Both the position numbers and the translations under genes were made by a program. This document shows, one piece after another, positions 8,690-16,464 of a DNA stretch of 61,957 nucleotides (position 1 is its first letter; each line of letters begins with the position of its first letter). This DNA comes from Streptosporangiaceae bacterium (GTDB taxonomy: Bacteria; Actinomycetota; Actinomycetes; Streptosporangiales; Streptosporangiaceae): assembly GCA_025964715.1 (NCBI GenBank), contig JAOPYH010000205.1, positions 1 through 61,957 of the forward strand. Reading direction: 5' to 3'. Under the pieces are notes generated by a model, which worked only from the letters and a program-made list of their open reading frames with translations, made no database searches and was not told the origin of the DNA.

Positions 8690-10276
8690 TCAGGCCGCGG
8701 GCCGGCCGGTCTTCGGGTCCAGGATGAACGGCTTGGCGTTGGGGTGACGGAAGTCGAACAGACCGCCGAGGGAACCGGCGCGCTGGTCGAAGGAGCTGTC
8801 ACCGACGCGCTGGCCGTGCAGCCAGTTGTCCTCGACGAAGCGCAGGATCGAGGACTGGTCGGTCACGTTGTGGTCGACGTGGTTGGCCTTGGCGTACGGC
8901 GAGATGACCATCAGCGGCAGGCGGGGGCCGTAGCCGCACCGGTCCTGGTAGCCGCCCGCGGGCTTGCCCGAGCCGCACTTGCCGGCGCCGCTGAGGGCGT
9001 CGCCGGTCGCGTCCTGGGAATCGTTGACGATCGGGCTCATCTGGTGGTCGTACCAGCCGTCGGAGTCGTCGTAGGCGAGGACGATCGCCGTGTCCTTCCA
9101 GAACTTGGACTTCTGGATCCGGTTCACGGCGTCGACGACGAAGTGCTGCTCGTCGATCGGGTCGGAGTAGCCCGCGTGGCCGTCCTGGTAGCCGGAGGCC
9201 TTGAGGTAGCTCACGGCCGGGAGGTTGCCGGCGCCGAGTGCGGTGTACCAGTCGCTCATGTCGTACTGGTGGTTGGCCTGGCCGTTGTGGCCGATCTCGG
9301 CGACAGAGGCCGGCGCGGTGTGGCGCGGGTTCGACGTCGACTTGTAGTACTGGAACGGCTCGTGGTGCGGGATGTAGTCGCCCTTGGGGAGGCCCGCGAT
9401 GCTGTTGTGCGTGGTGGCGCAGGCGGCGGTGCCGTCGGTGCCGCGGCTCGAGGGCTTGAAGCCGCCCTGGAACCAGCCCCAGCTCACGCCCTTGGCGTTG
9501 AGCATGTCGCCGACGTTCTTGCCGGTCATCTCGACGGTCGACCGCGCGTGGTTGGAGCAGTCGTCGAAGTACGGCTGCGGGTCGTTCGTGACCGTGCCGA
9601 CGTTCGCCGCGTCCGGGTGCTGGATGGCGTAGGCGTCGGAGACCGCGTTCCCCTTGGCGTCACGGGCGATGCCACCGTGGGTCTGGCCGGAGACCAGGTT
9701 GAGCGCGCCGGGGGTCGAGGGCCCGAACGTGGTGTTGTAGGAGTTGTCACTCATCGAGAACCGCTGCGCGTAGTTCCACAGACCGGTCACCGTGTTGCCG
9801 TCGTAGTAGTCCATCACCAGCCCGGGCGCGGAGTACATCGGCTTGGTGCAGGACTCGACGTTGGTGTTCTCGACGAACTTGTCCATCTTGCCGCCGTTGA
9901 AGGCCTTCTGCTCAGCGGCGTAGTCGTGGTCCTGGTCGCAGGTCACAGCCTGCGCGGGGCCAAGCCTCGAGGGGTTGTACTTGTTCGGGTTGTGCGTCAG
10001 CAACCGGCTGGACAACCCGTTGATCGCGGGGGTCCCCTTCTTCGCGTGGAAGGGCTGGCCATCGGTGTTCGCGGCCTTGGGGTAGGTCCCGAAGTAGTGA
10101 TCGAAGCTGACGTTCTCCTGGTAAAGAACGACGACGTGCTTGATCGGACTCTTCGTCCCGCCGTGGTCTTGCTCGTGGTGGGCCGGGGCGGCCTGCGCCA
10201 CGGAGGTGCCGGCCAGAGCCAGGGCTCCGACGGCCGCCGCGGCCAACCCGCTACGGACCGCGATGGAAATACGCAA
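8690..10276 (-). CDS. secreted phosphoesterase of the phospholipase C / acid phosphatase family
   Basis: The 528-residue protein starts with a clear Sec signal peptide (RSGLAAAAVGALALAGTSVAQA, cleavage near residue 29). The mature part matches the PF04185 phosphoesterase family: ENVSFDHYFGTYP near the N-terminus supplies metal ligands, CDQDHDY follows, and YDDSDGWYDH with PRLPLMVISPYAK forms the C-terminal metal site. Members hydrolyse phospholipids or phosphate esters outside the cell; actual substrate is not deducible. Start ATG 10276 has AAGGAG closely upstream. A candidate PHO box precedes it, which would make it a phosphate-starvation gene, in keeping with its role. A hairpin terminator follows. 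There is no operon partner. Confidence 0.88.
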   Translation of the reverse strand: MRISIAVRSGLAAAAVGALALAGTSVAQAAPAHHEQDHGGTKSPIKHVVVLYQENVSFDHYFGTYPKAANTDGQPFHAKKGTPAINGLSSRLLTHNPNKYNPSRLGPAQAVTCDQDHDYAAEQKAFNGGKMDKFVENTNVESCTKPMYSAPGLVMDYYDGNTVTGLWNYAQRFSMSDNSYNTTFGPSTPGALNLVSGQTHGGIARDAKGNAVSDAYAIQHPDAANVGTVTNDPQPYFDDCSNHARSTVEMTGKNVGDMLNAKGVSWGWFQGGFKPSSRGTDGTAACATTHNSIAGLPKGDYIPHHEPFQYYKSTSNPRHTAPASVAEIGHNGQANHQYDMSDWYTALGAGNLPAVSYLKASGYQDGHAGYSDPIDEQHFVVDAVNRIQKSKFWKDTAIVLAYDDSDGWYDHQMSPIVNDSQDATGDALSGAGKCGSGKPAGGYQDRCGYGPRLPLMVISPYAKANHVDHNVTDQSSILRFVEDNWLHGQRVGDSSFDQRAGSLGGLFDFRHPNAKPFILDPKTGRPAA

Positions 10277-10326
10277 TCTGCAGTCTCCTTAGTTGATCGC
10301 CAACAGGGTCGCACCACGCCGTACGC

Positions 10327-10359
10327 AATGAATGACCATAGAACAACACAAGAGTGAAC
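10327..10359 (-). promoter_or_regulatory. candidate PHO box upstream of the phosphoesterase
   Basis: Three consecutive 11-base units on the minus strand read GTTCACTCTTG, TGTTGTTCTAT and GGTCATTCATT. The first and third match the G(G/T)TCA core of the Streptomyces PhoP direct-repeat unit; the middle one is degenerate. Position about 50-80 bases before the start codon is suitable. Binding is inferred. Confidence 0.4.
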
Positions 10360-10528
10360 AGACTAGGGACTTATGGAGCAGAAATTCGGGCTCCTTCGGG
10401 ACCTCCGCAGGTGGACGCACCGAGGTCCCCCACGCCTGACCTCTGGCGGCGTCGATACGATCACGCAAAGCGTGATCATCCCGGACATAGCGGTCGTACA
10501 TCCCCACGCCGAGGAGGAGATCGAGCCG

Positions 10529-10678
10529 ATGGACTGGGGACGCGTCATCCTGGCGGTGGCGGTCGGGGCGGCCATCGTGCTTGCTGGGGTCGTCCTGCGC
10601 ATCCTGCTCGGGCGCCGGCTCCCGCTGCCCGTCCGCCACCTGATCTTCGACGGCGACCGTGGTTCCCAGTCCGTCTGA
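10529..10678 (+). CDS. small single-pass membrane protein
   Basis: A 49-residue frame starting MDWGRVILAVAVG with one transmembrane helix (residues 5-24) followed by RILLGRRLPLP and a short polar tail. ATG 10529 has GAGGAGGAG upstream at a workable distance. The frame is open further upstream to 10373, but that extension has no hydrophobic or conserved character. No function is recognised. It lies between the divergent phosphoesterase promoter and the DnaA-box pairs. The helix plus the ribosome binding site favour a real gene, but small membrane frames also occur by chance in GC-rich DNA. Confidence 0.5.
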   Translation: MDWGRVILAVAVGAAIVLAGVVLRILLGRRLPLPVRHLIFDGDRGSQSV

Positions 10679-10737
10679 CCGTCCACAGCTGCCGGAGCCG
10701 GCCGCCGCCGAGCCCGCGGGAGCCACCGGGGCACGAC

Positions 10738-10759
10738 TTATCCACAGCTCTGTGGACAC
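10738..10759. promoter_or_regulatory. inverted pair of DnaA-box-like 9-mers (pair 2)
   Basis: TTATCCACA at 10738-10746 is an exact classical DnaA box; TGTGGACAC at 10751-10759 is an inverted near-box after a 4-base spacer. A third partial box (GTCCACAGC) is close by at 10681. Confidence 0.5.
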
Positions 10760-10828
10760 GGGCTGAGCACGCTGGCCGCCGAGATGGCTTATCCGGGGCC
10801 ACCCCGGAATCCCTCCGTGAAGGGACCA

Positions 10829-10852
10829 TTGTCCACAACCCCCTGTGGAAAA
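10829..10852. promoter_or_regulatory. inverted pair of DnaA-box-like 9-mers (pair 3)
   Basis: TTGTCCACA at 10829-10837 and TGTGGAAAA at 10844-10852 with a 6-base spacer, followed by ACCGG as in pair 1. It lies just upstream of the PadR promoter region. Confidence 0.5.
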
Positions 10853-10862
10853 CCGGTCTATA

Positions 10863-10905
10863 TAGTTGACACTGACTGGTTTGGCATAGATAGTTGATCC
10901 TGACT
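10863..10905 (+). promoter_or_regulatory. direct repeat in the padR promoter region (candidate operator)
   Basis: TAGTTGACACTGACT at 10863-10877 recurs as TAGTTGATCCTGACT at 10891-10905, 13 of 15 bases identical and 28 bases apart. The second copy ends 16 bases before the GTG start. Autoregulation by the PadR protein is an inference; the repeats also contain TTGA-like -35 sequences. Confidence 0.5.
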
Positions 10906-10921
10906 AAGAAATGAGGATGTC

Positions 10922-11518
10922 GTGGCGGAACGCCGCAAGGTGGCCAACCCGCTCGCGTTGGCGGTGCTGGCCGAACTCCTGATGGGGCCCATGCACCCGT
11001 ACGAGATCGGCCGGCGGCTGAAGGACCACGGCAAGGACCGCAACATCAAGTACAACCGGGGCTCGCTCTACATGGTGGTGGAGCAGCTGAAGAAGGCCGG
11101 TTTCATCAACGAGCAGGAGACCGTGCGGGACACCCAGCGGCCGGAGCGCACCGTCTACGCACTCACCGACGAGGGCCGACACGAGCTCTACGACTGGATG
11201 CGGGAACTGGTGGCCCAGCCGCGGCACGAATACCCGCAGTTCGGGGTCGCTCTGTCGCTGCTCAGCGTGCTCTCGCCGTCCGAGTCCGTCGAGCTGCTCA
11301 CCCAGCGGCTAACGGCGTTGACCGACGAGACCGCCGAGATCCGCGCCACCGTGCAGACCGCGACCGAAGGCGGCGTCGCCTGGGTGTTTCTGGTCGAGGA
11401 GGAGTACCGGCTCGCGGTGCTGGACGCGGAATGCCGCTTTGTCACGGGACTCATCGAGTCGCTCAAGCAGCCGGACTACGTCCGGGCATGGCAGGAGATC
11501 TTCGGGAGAGGGACATGA
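10922..11518 (+). CDS. PadR family transcriptional regulator
   Basis: The 198-residue protein begins with a winged helix of PadR type: LAVLAELLMGPMHPYEIG, YNRGSLYMVVEQLKKAGFI and the RTVYALTDEGRHEL wing (residues 10-95). A C-terminal helical domain of the Vir/AphA-like (PadR-C) kind follows and should mediate dimerisation and ligand sensing. GTG 10922 follows GAGGA. Its stop codon overlaps the start of the next gene as ATGA, so both are one transcript. PadR proteins paired with an oxygenase usually repress it until an aromatic or drug-like ligand is present; here that is inference from context. The direct repeats just upstream are the likely operator. Confidence 0.88.
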   Translation: MAERRKVANPLALAVLAELLMGPMHPYEIGRRLKDHGKDRNIKYNRGSLYMVVEQLKKAGFINEQETVRDTQRPERTVYALTDEGRHELYDWMRELVAQPRHEYPQFGVALSLLSVLSPSESVELLTQRLTALTDETAEIRATVQTATEGGVAWVFLVEEEYRLAVLDAECRFVTGLIESLKQPDYVRAWQEIFGRGT

Positions 11519-12711
11519 CCGAAATCAGAACAGCACTGGTCATCGGGGGCGGTCTCGCCGGACCGGTGACGGCGTTGGCGCTGGCCAAGGCGGGCATCGA
11601 GCCGACCGTCTATGAGGCCTACGCGAGCACGGCGGACGGCATCGGTGGCACGCTCACGGTCGCGCCGAACGGGCTCGACGCGCTGCGGATCGTCGGCGCC
11701 GACGGGGTCGTGCGGGCCATCGGCCAGCCCATGGCACGCACGGTGATGACCGACGGCCGAGGCAGGCGGATGGGCGAGTTCGCCGGCCTGCCGGACCTGC
11801 CGCCCAGCCAGGCCATGTGGCGCTCCGAGCTCTACCGCGCACTGCACGACCACGCGGCGGCGCAGGGCATCCGGATCGAGTACGGCAAACGCCTTGTCGG
11901 TGTGGAGGACACACCGACCCGCATCACCGCGCGGTTCGCCGACGGCAGCACCGCGAGCGGGGACGTGCTCATCGGCGCCGACGGTATCCGCTCCACGGTC
12001 CGCACACTCATCGATCCGGACGCACCCGATCCCGGCAACGTTCCCCTGCTGAACTTCGGCGCCGCGGCCGACATCGCGGTGCCGGCCAAGCCCGACGCCT
12101 CCTATTTCGTCTTCGGCAGGCGAGCGTTCCTGGGCTACTGGGTGCAGCCCGACGGCCGCACCGCGTGGTTCGGCAACCTCCCGCACGACAAGCCGATGAC
12201 CTCCGTTGAGGCCCGCGAGGTGCCGGCGGCCGACTGGCTCCACCGGCTCCGTGAGGTCTACGCCGACGATGTGCCCGCCCGGGACCTGCTCCAGCACACC
12301 AGCGCCGACCAGCTGGTCGCCCTCGGATCGATAGGGATCATGCCGAAGCTGCCGCAGTGGCACCGCGGCCGGATGGTCCTGGTCGGCGACTCCGCGCACG
12401 CGCCGTCCCCGAGCTCCGGCCAGGGCGCGTCACTGGCCGCCGAAAGCGCGATCCAGCTGGCCCGTTGCCTGCGTGACCTGCCCGACGTGGCGAGCGCTTT
12501 CGCCGCCTACGAAGGACTGCGCCGCCCCAGGGTCGAGAAGGTCGCGGCACGGGCCGCGAAGACCAACAACAGCAAGGCGTTCGGGCCGGTGGCCACTACG
12601 GTCATGAGCCTGCTGATGCCCATCGCGCTGAAGACCTTGCTCAAACCGGAGAAGATGCTCGGTGTGGAGCAGCGCTACCGGATCGACTGGGACGAAGTCG
12701 TGAGCGCCTAG
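11515..12711 (+). CDS. FAD-dependent monooxygenase (aromatic hydroxylase type)
   Basis: This 398-residue enzyme has the three signatures of group A flavin monooxygenases: the N-terminal Rossmann GGGLAG (residues 11-16), the mid-protein GADGIRSTVR, and LVGDSAHAPSPSSGQGASLA, the GD motif that contacts the FAD ribityl chain. The family hydroxylates aromatic or polyketide substrates using NAD(P)H and O2; related proteins inactivate tetracyclines and rifamycins, so antibiotic modification is one option besides catabolism. Substrate is not deducible. ATG 11515 overlaps the padR stop by four bases, giving translational coupling. No further biosynthetic genes are nearby, so it is probably a detoxification or tailoring enzyme under PadR control. 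Confidence 0.87.
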   Translation: MTEIRTALVIGGGLAGPVTALALAKAGIEPTVYEAYASTADGIGGTLTVAPNGLDALRIVGADGVVRAIGQPMARTVMTDGRGRRMGEFAGLPDLPPSQAMWRSELYRALHDHAAAQGIRIEYGKRLVGVEDTPTRITARFADGSTASGDVLIGADGIRSTVRTLIDPDAPDPGNVPLLNFGAAADIAVPAKPDASYFVFGRRAFLGYWVQPDGRTAWFGNLPHDKPMTSVEAREVPAADWLHRLREVYADDVPARDLLQHTSADQLVALGSIGIMPKLPQWHRGRMVLVGDSAHAPSPSSGQGASLAAESAIQLARCLRDLPDVASAFAAYEGLRRPRVEKVAARAAKTNNSKAFGPVATTVMSLLMPIALKTLLKPEKMLGVEQRYRIDWDEVVSA

Positions 12712-12755
12712 GCCGGGCATTCCCCGCGAGCGTCCCTCCGGGTCACAATGCGGAC

Positions 12756-12995
12756 ATGTGCCGCAGCATCAAGACCCTACGTCCGCCCTTCACCGACGAC
12801 GTCACGGCGGAGGACGTCCACGCCGCCGCACGTCAGTATGTGCGCAAGGTGTCGGGGTTCCGCAGCCCGGCTGCGCACAACGCGCAGGCCTTCGACCAGG
12901 CGGTGGAGGCCGTCGCCCAGGCCACGGCCGTCCTGCTCGCCACGATCGAGGTGCGGAGTGCGTCCAGCCGCGGCCCAGTGCCCGAGTCGCGGTGA
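12756..12995 (+). CDS. DUF2277 family protein
   Basis: A 79-residue protein starting MCRSIKTLRPPF, with AARQYVRKVSGF and AFDQAVEAVAQAT, which match the short DUF2277 family as I remember it (typical length 80-95). The family has no known function. It has a conserved Cys2 after the initiator Met. It lies 44 bases after the monooxygenase and is followed by a strong hairpin shared with the convergent cold-shock gene. Confidence 0.8.
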   Translation: MCRSIKTLRPPFTDDVTAEDVHAAARQYVRKVSGFRSPAAHNAQAFDQAVEAVAQATAVLLATIEVRSASSRGPVPESR

Positions 12996-13019
12996 CCTGG
13001 GTGTGTCGCGCCTGCCTCG

Positions 13020-13057
13020 CCCCTACACGCGTACGCAGGCGCGCGCGCGTGTAGGGG
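13020..13057. terminator. bidirectional hairpin between DUF2277 and csp genes
   Basis: CCCCTACACGCG at 13020-13031 pairs perfectly with CGCGTGTAGGGG at 13046-13057 (12-bp stem, 14-base loop that is itself GC-rich). It sits between two convergent genes. Confidence 0.75.
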
Positions 13058-13095
13058 ACGAAGTATCGCTGGGTCTTGAGTCTCGAGCCCGCCGG

Positions 13096-13299
13096 TTATT
13101 CGGGGGTGATGTTCTCCGCCTGTGGGCCCTTCTGGCCCTGCGTGATGTCGAACCGGACGCGCTGCCCCTCCTGTAGTTCGCGGTATCCCTGCGCCGCGAT
13201 GTTGGAGTAGTGGGCGAAGACGTCCGGACCGCCGCCGTCCTGTTCGATGAAGCCGAAGCCCTTTTCCGCGTTGAACCACTTAACAGTGCCAGTAGCCAT
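13096..13299 (-). CDS. cold-shock protein, CspA family
   Basis: A 67-residue single cold-shock domain. [16 protein letters not shown] carries RNP1 and DVFAHYS carries RNP2, and the length is exactly that of the actinomycete Csp family. These proteins bind single-stranded RNA and DNA and act as RNA chaperones. ATG 13299 follows GGGAGA. The region upstream is long (over 250 bases to the divergent sepF-like gene) and holds a hairpin at 13391-13417, in keeping with the structured leaders of many csp mRNAs. The frame is open further upstream but that is leader sequence. Confidence 0.93.
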   Translation of the reverse strand: MATGTVKWFNAEKGFGFIEQDGGGPDVFAHYSNIAAQGYRELQEGQRVRFDITQGQKGPQAENITPE

Positions 13300-13581
13300 T
13301 TCGATCTCCCTCAGGGGGTGGCGGGACTCGCACCGTGCGTGTCCCGCATGCCCATGATGACCCATCCAGACGAAGCCATTAAACAGAAACGCGCCTGAGG
13401 TCGGAACCACCAGGCGCACAAATGATCACAAGGACCTAAGGGTCAGTCTAGCAGAGCCGGGTCGTCCGACCCGGGTCTCGAGCGGCTCCGGAAGTCGGCG
13501 CCAGGTCATGATCAAAACGTTGCTGGGCGGCGCCCCCGGCGTCGGACCTGCTGAGGGACCCGTGGACTAACCTTTGCTCTC
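13300..13581. other. divergent csp / sepF-like intergenic region
   Basis: About 280 bases hold both promoters. GCGCCTG at 13391-13397 and CAGGCGC at 13411-13417 form a 7-bp hairpin that would lie in the csp leader. I could not place promoter elements with confidence. Confidence 0.4.
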
Positions 13582-13932
13582 ATGGCTGGACTGCTACGCA
13601 GGACGATGCTGTCCTTCGGCCTCGCCGATGAGCACATGGACTACGACGCCTACGAAGATCACGAGGTCATCGAGCCCCAGCCAGCTCCCGTACGACGCCG
13701 GCCACCGCACATCGTCACCCTGCACGCGCGCCAGTTCAACGCCGACGCGCCGCGGATCGGGGATCTCTTCCGCACCGGCGCGACCGTTATCATCGACCTG
13801 TCTGGTACGGACGGGCCGACGGTGACGCGGTTCCTGGACTTCGGCGCCGGCCTGGCCTTCGGCCACAGGGGCCGCATCGAGAAGGTCGCGCCGGCGGTGT
13901 TCCTGCTGGCGCCGCCCGACGTGGCGGCATAG
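13582..13932 (+). CDS. SepF-like cell division protein (paralogue)
   Basis: The 116-residue protein ends in a SepF domain: HIVTLHARQFNADAPRIGDLF, VIIDLSGTD and RFLDFGAGLAFGHRGRIEKV followed by FLLAPP. The N-terminal 15 residues are amphipathic and could act as a membrane-targeting helix; an acidic stretch (about 20-35) is the usual linker. SepF tethers FtsZ to the membrane. The canonical copy sits in the dcw cluster next to ftsZ/ylmG; this one stands alone, so it is probably one of the extra SepF-like proteins known in streptomycetes. A shorter linker than canonical SepF is also consistent with a paralogue. Confidence 0.85.
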   Translation: MAGLLRRTMLSFGLADEHMDYDAYEDHEVIEPQPAPVRRRPPHIVTLHARQFNADAPRIGDLFRTGATVIIDLSGTDGPTVTRFLDFGAGLAFGHRGRIEKVAPAVFLLAPPDVAA

Positions 13933-14184
13933 CTCTTCGGCGAGGACGGAGAAGTGGTCGCCCGCATCGCGGTCGATGCCGCCCAGGTCGGAGATGTCCG
14001 CGCCGGAGCAGAAATGCGCCCAGGTCCCTTCGATCGGATGAATTGCCGCATGTGGGCATTCTCGGCTTTTTACCAAAGGCCCGGCGTCCCGGCGCGTGGT
14101 AACGTCCGATCACCGCAAGCATAACCGTCGTCACTCTCGCCGCCCGCAGCGGGAATTCCTGAGGACCGCGGTCCGGAAGGGTGG

Positions 14185-15027
14185 GTGTTTCCCATGCCGC
14201 CGAAACGGATGGCGACGACCGCGTCCGGGTCTGTGGGCGTGGCTCTCCTCGGGGGTGTGCTGTCCGTTGCCACCGCGACCGCGGCACCGGCCCTTCCGGC
14301 CTCGTCGCCCGCTGTCACGACCACGCCCGGAGCGACGTCCGACCCGACACCTGCCCCCTCACCTGGCCTTGCGCCCGGCGCCGCACCTGGCCTCGCGCCC
14401 GCCGCACCTGGTCTCGCACCGGCCGCGAGGCCGGGCAGCGGTCTGCCGGCGAGCTCCTCCCGCACGCTGTGCAAGGTCCGCACCTTCTACCGGATCAGGT
14501 CCCACACCACGCACGATTTCTGGATTCCGCGCAGCCATTACATCGACGGCCCGGGCGGACAGATGACCGCGTGGGTCAAACGATGGCACACCGTGGAGGC
14601 ACGGGTGAAAGGCGGACGAGAGGTGCTCTACGAATTCAGATTCCCGGAGTTCCTGAAGAGAGCGCGCAAAGAGGTCGTACGGGACCTCGCCAGGTTTCAC
14701 ACGATCGAGTTCATGCACCAATACTTCCGGCCGATACGCGACGGCAAGTACGGGCATATGCGCTATCGGGTGTTCGGTCACCGGATCCGTTTTCAGCAGT
14801 GGCGCAGAGCCCGCGACTGCGGGATGCACAGGATCGGCTTCGGGATCGCCGACGTGCCGACGGGCACGGAAGGGTGGAAGTACTGGGAGACCGACTGCCC
14901 CTATCCCGGCAGCCGGGCCGCCGGACCGGGACGCCAGAAGCAGGCCGGTTCGGCGTCATGCGCCCGGGCCGGGTCCTCTCCGGCACGTCCGGCGGACTGG
15001 GAGGCGCCGTCCCGCCGCGAGCGGTAG
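14185..15027 (+). CDS. secreted protein of unknown function with Pro/Ala-rich linker
   Basis: About 280 residues. The N-terminus (SVGVALLGGVLSVATATAAPA) is a signal peptide with a likely cut near residue 35. A low-complexity linker of repeated Pro-Gly-Leu-Ala-Pro units covers residues 50-90. The mature domain is basic, rich in Arg, His and aromatic residues, and has three cysteines (CKVR, CGMHR, CPYPG) that could form a disulfide. I recognise no family. The start is uncertain: GTG 14185 and ATG 14194 are in frame, with GGAAGG upstream fitting the ATG somewhat better. It precedes rho by 250 bases. The C-terminal 40 residues are again low complexity. Confidence 0.6.
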   Translation: MFPMPPKRMATTASGSVGVALLGGVLSVATATAAPALPASSPAVTTTPGATSDPTPAPSPGLAPGAAPGLAPAAPGLAPAARPGSGLPASSSRTLCKVRTFYRIRSHTTHDFWIPRSHYIDGPGGQMTAWVKRWHTVEARVKGGREVLYEFRFPEFLKRARKEVVRDLARFHTIEFMHQYFRPIRDGKYGHMRYRVFGHRIRFQQWRRARDCGMHRIGFGIADVPTGTEGWKYWETDCPYPGSRAAGPGRQKQAGSASCARAGSSPARPADWEAPSRRER

Positions 15028-15279
15028 ATCATCGCAGCATCGCGATCCGTGTGATTCGGGCCGTGGTGGGGTACGCTCCCCGTAGCGCTGGAGAATCCGC
15101 TGGACGGACCAGGCGCTTCGCAGCTTCCAGCTGACCCTGTCCGATCCGGATCATGGATCGGTTCGAGCCGGGCCGATCTGAGCGCCACGGCTTTCTTCAC
15201 CCCCTTGTCCCATCGGCTGTGTGTGTTGTGGTCCAGGCCGCGGCTCGCCCAGCACAGAGCTGAGTTCCCAAAGGACCCC

Positions 15280-16464
15280 ATGACCACCACTGAAACCCCC
15301 GCTGAGATCGCCGCCCCGCAGCGCGGCGGGGACGCCGAGACGGTCCCCCGGCACGGGGAGGACCTCACCATCCCGTTCACCGGCCTGCTGACCGTTCAGG
15401 ACACGCACGCGTTCGTACGGACCACCGGCTATCTCGCCGGGCCTTCCGACGTTTACGTCTCACTCGCCCAGGTCCGCGCCAACGGACTGCGCGCCGGAGA
15501 CGCCCTCGAGGGCACGGCCCGGCCGCCCCGGCCGGGCCGCGAGAAGGTCAACGCGCTGATCCACGTCGACAGCGTCAACGGCCTCCACCCCCGGACCGAG
15601 CGCCCCCACTTCGGCGAGCTGACTCCGCTGCATCCGACCGAGCGCCTGCGGCTCGACACCGGCGACCTGGCCACACGGATCATCGACCTCGTCAGCCCGG
15701 TCGGCAAAGGGCAGCGCGGCCTGATCGTGTCCCCGCCCAAGGTCGGCAAGACGACGGTGCTGCAGTCCCTCGCGGCCTCGATCACCAGTAACAACCCGGA
15801 ATGCCACCTCATGGTCGTGCTGGTCGACGAGCGCCCCGAAGAGGTGACCGACATCCGGCGTACGGTTCAGGGCGAGATCATCCACTCCACCTTCGACCGC
15901 CCCGCCGAGGAGCACATCGCCGTCGCGGAGCTCGCGGTCGAACGCGCCAAGCGCCTGGTCGAGCAGGGCCGTGACGTCGTCATGCTGCTGGACTCGATCA
16001 CCCGGCTCGGCCGGGCGTACAACCTGTCCGCGCCCTCGGGCAGCCGGATCCTCGCGGGCGGCGTCGCCGCGGGCGCGCTGTACCCGCCCAAGAAGTTCTT
16101 CGGCGCGGCTCGCAACATCGAGAACGGCGGCTCGCTGACGATCCTCGCGACCGCGCTGGTGGAGACCGGATCCCGCATGGACGACGTCTTCTTCGAGGAG
16201 TTCAAGGGCACGGGCAACATGGAGCTGAAGCTCGACCGTGGCCTCGCCGACAGAAGGCTGTTCCCGGCCGTCGACGTCGTCGCCTCCAGCACCCGTCGCG
16301 AGGAGCTGCTCATTCCCGCGGAGGAGCTGCAGCTCGCCTGGCGGCTGCGCCGGCTGCTGCAGGGCCTCGAACCTCAGCAGGGTCTCGAGCTGCTGCTGGA
16401 CAAGGTCAGGAAGACAACGTCCAACGCCGAGTTCCTGCTCCAGATGCAGCGCACCACCCCGTGA
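15280..16464 (+). CDS. rho: transcription termination factor Rho, short form
   Basis: The 394-residue protein carries the Rho RNA-binding OB-like segment (YVSLAQVRANGLRAGD) and a complete RecA-type hexameric ATPase: SPPKVGKTT Walker A, MVVLVDERPEEV, VVMLLDSITRLGRAYN (Walker B) and the R-loop/C-terminal ELKLDRGLADRRLFPAVD. Unlike the main actinobacterial Rho (600-700 residues) it lacks a long Arg/Asp-rich N-terminal insertion and most of the N-terminal helix bundle, so it is probably a second Rho copy or a lineage with a compact Rho. ATG 15280 follows AAGGA. The 250-base leader ahead of it may hold an autoregulatory termination region, as in other rho genes. Its last 59 bases overlap the convergent kinase gene. 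Confidence 0.85.
   Translation: MTTTETPAEIAAPQRGGDAETVPRHGEDLTIPFTGLLTVQDTHAFVRTTGYLAGPSDVYVSLAQVRANGLRAGDALEGTARPPRPGREKVNALIHVDSVNGLHPRTERPHFGELTPLHPTERLRLDTGDLATRIIDLVSPVGKGQRGLIVSPPKVGKTTVLQSLAASITSNNPECHLMVVLVDERPEEVTDIRRTVQGEIIHSTFDRPAEEHIAVAELAVERAKRLVEQGRDVVMLLDSITRLGRAYNLSAPSGSRILAGGVAAGALYPPKKFFGAARNIENGGSLTILATALVETGSRMDDVFFEEFKGTGNMELKLDRGLADRRLFPAVDVVASSTRREELLIPAEELQLAWRLRRLLQGLEPQQGLELLLDKVRKTTSNAEFLLQMQRTTP

Noticed and set aside
8594..10357. Long plus-strand frame opposite the phosphoesterase
   Set aside because: Val/Arg/Gly-rich composition without motifs; a mirror of the real gene in high-GC DNA.
10922..12711. Start of a biosynthetic gene cluster
   Set aside because: Only PadR and one monooxygenase are present; no synthase, transferase or transport genes for a pathway.
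15205..15279. N-terminal extension of Rho
   Set aside because: The frame is open upstream of ATG 15280 but AAGGA lies directly before that ATG and the extension has no Rho character.
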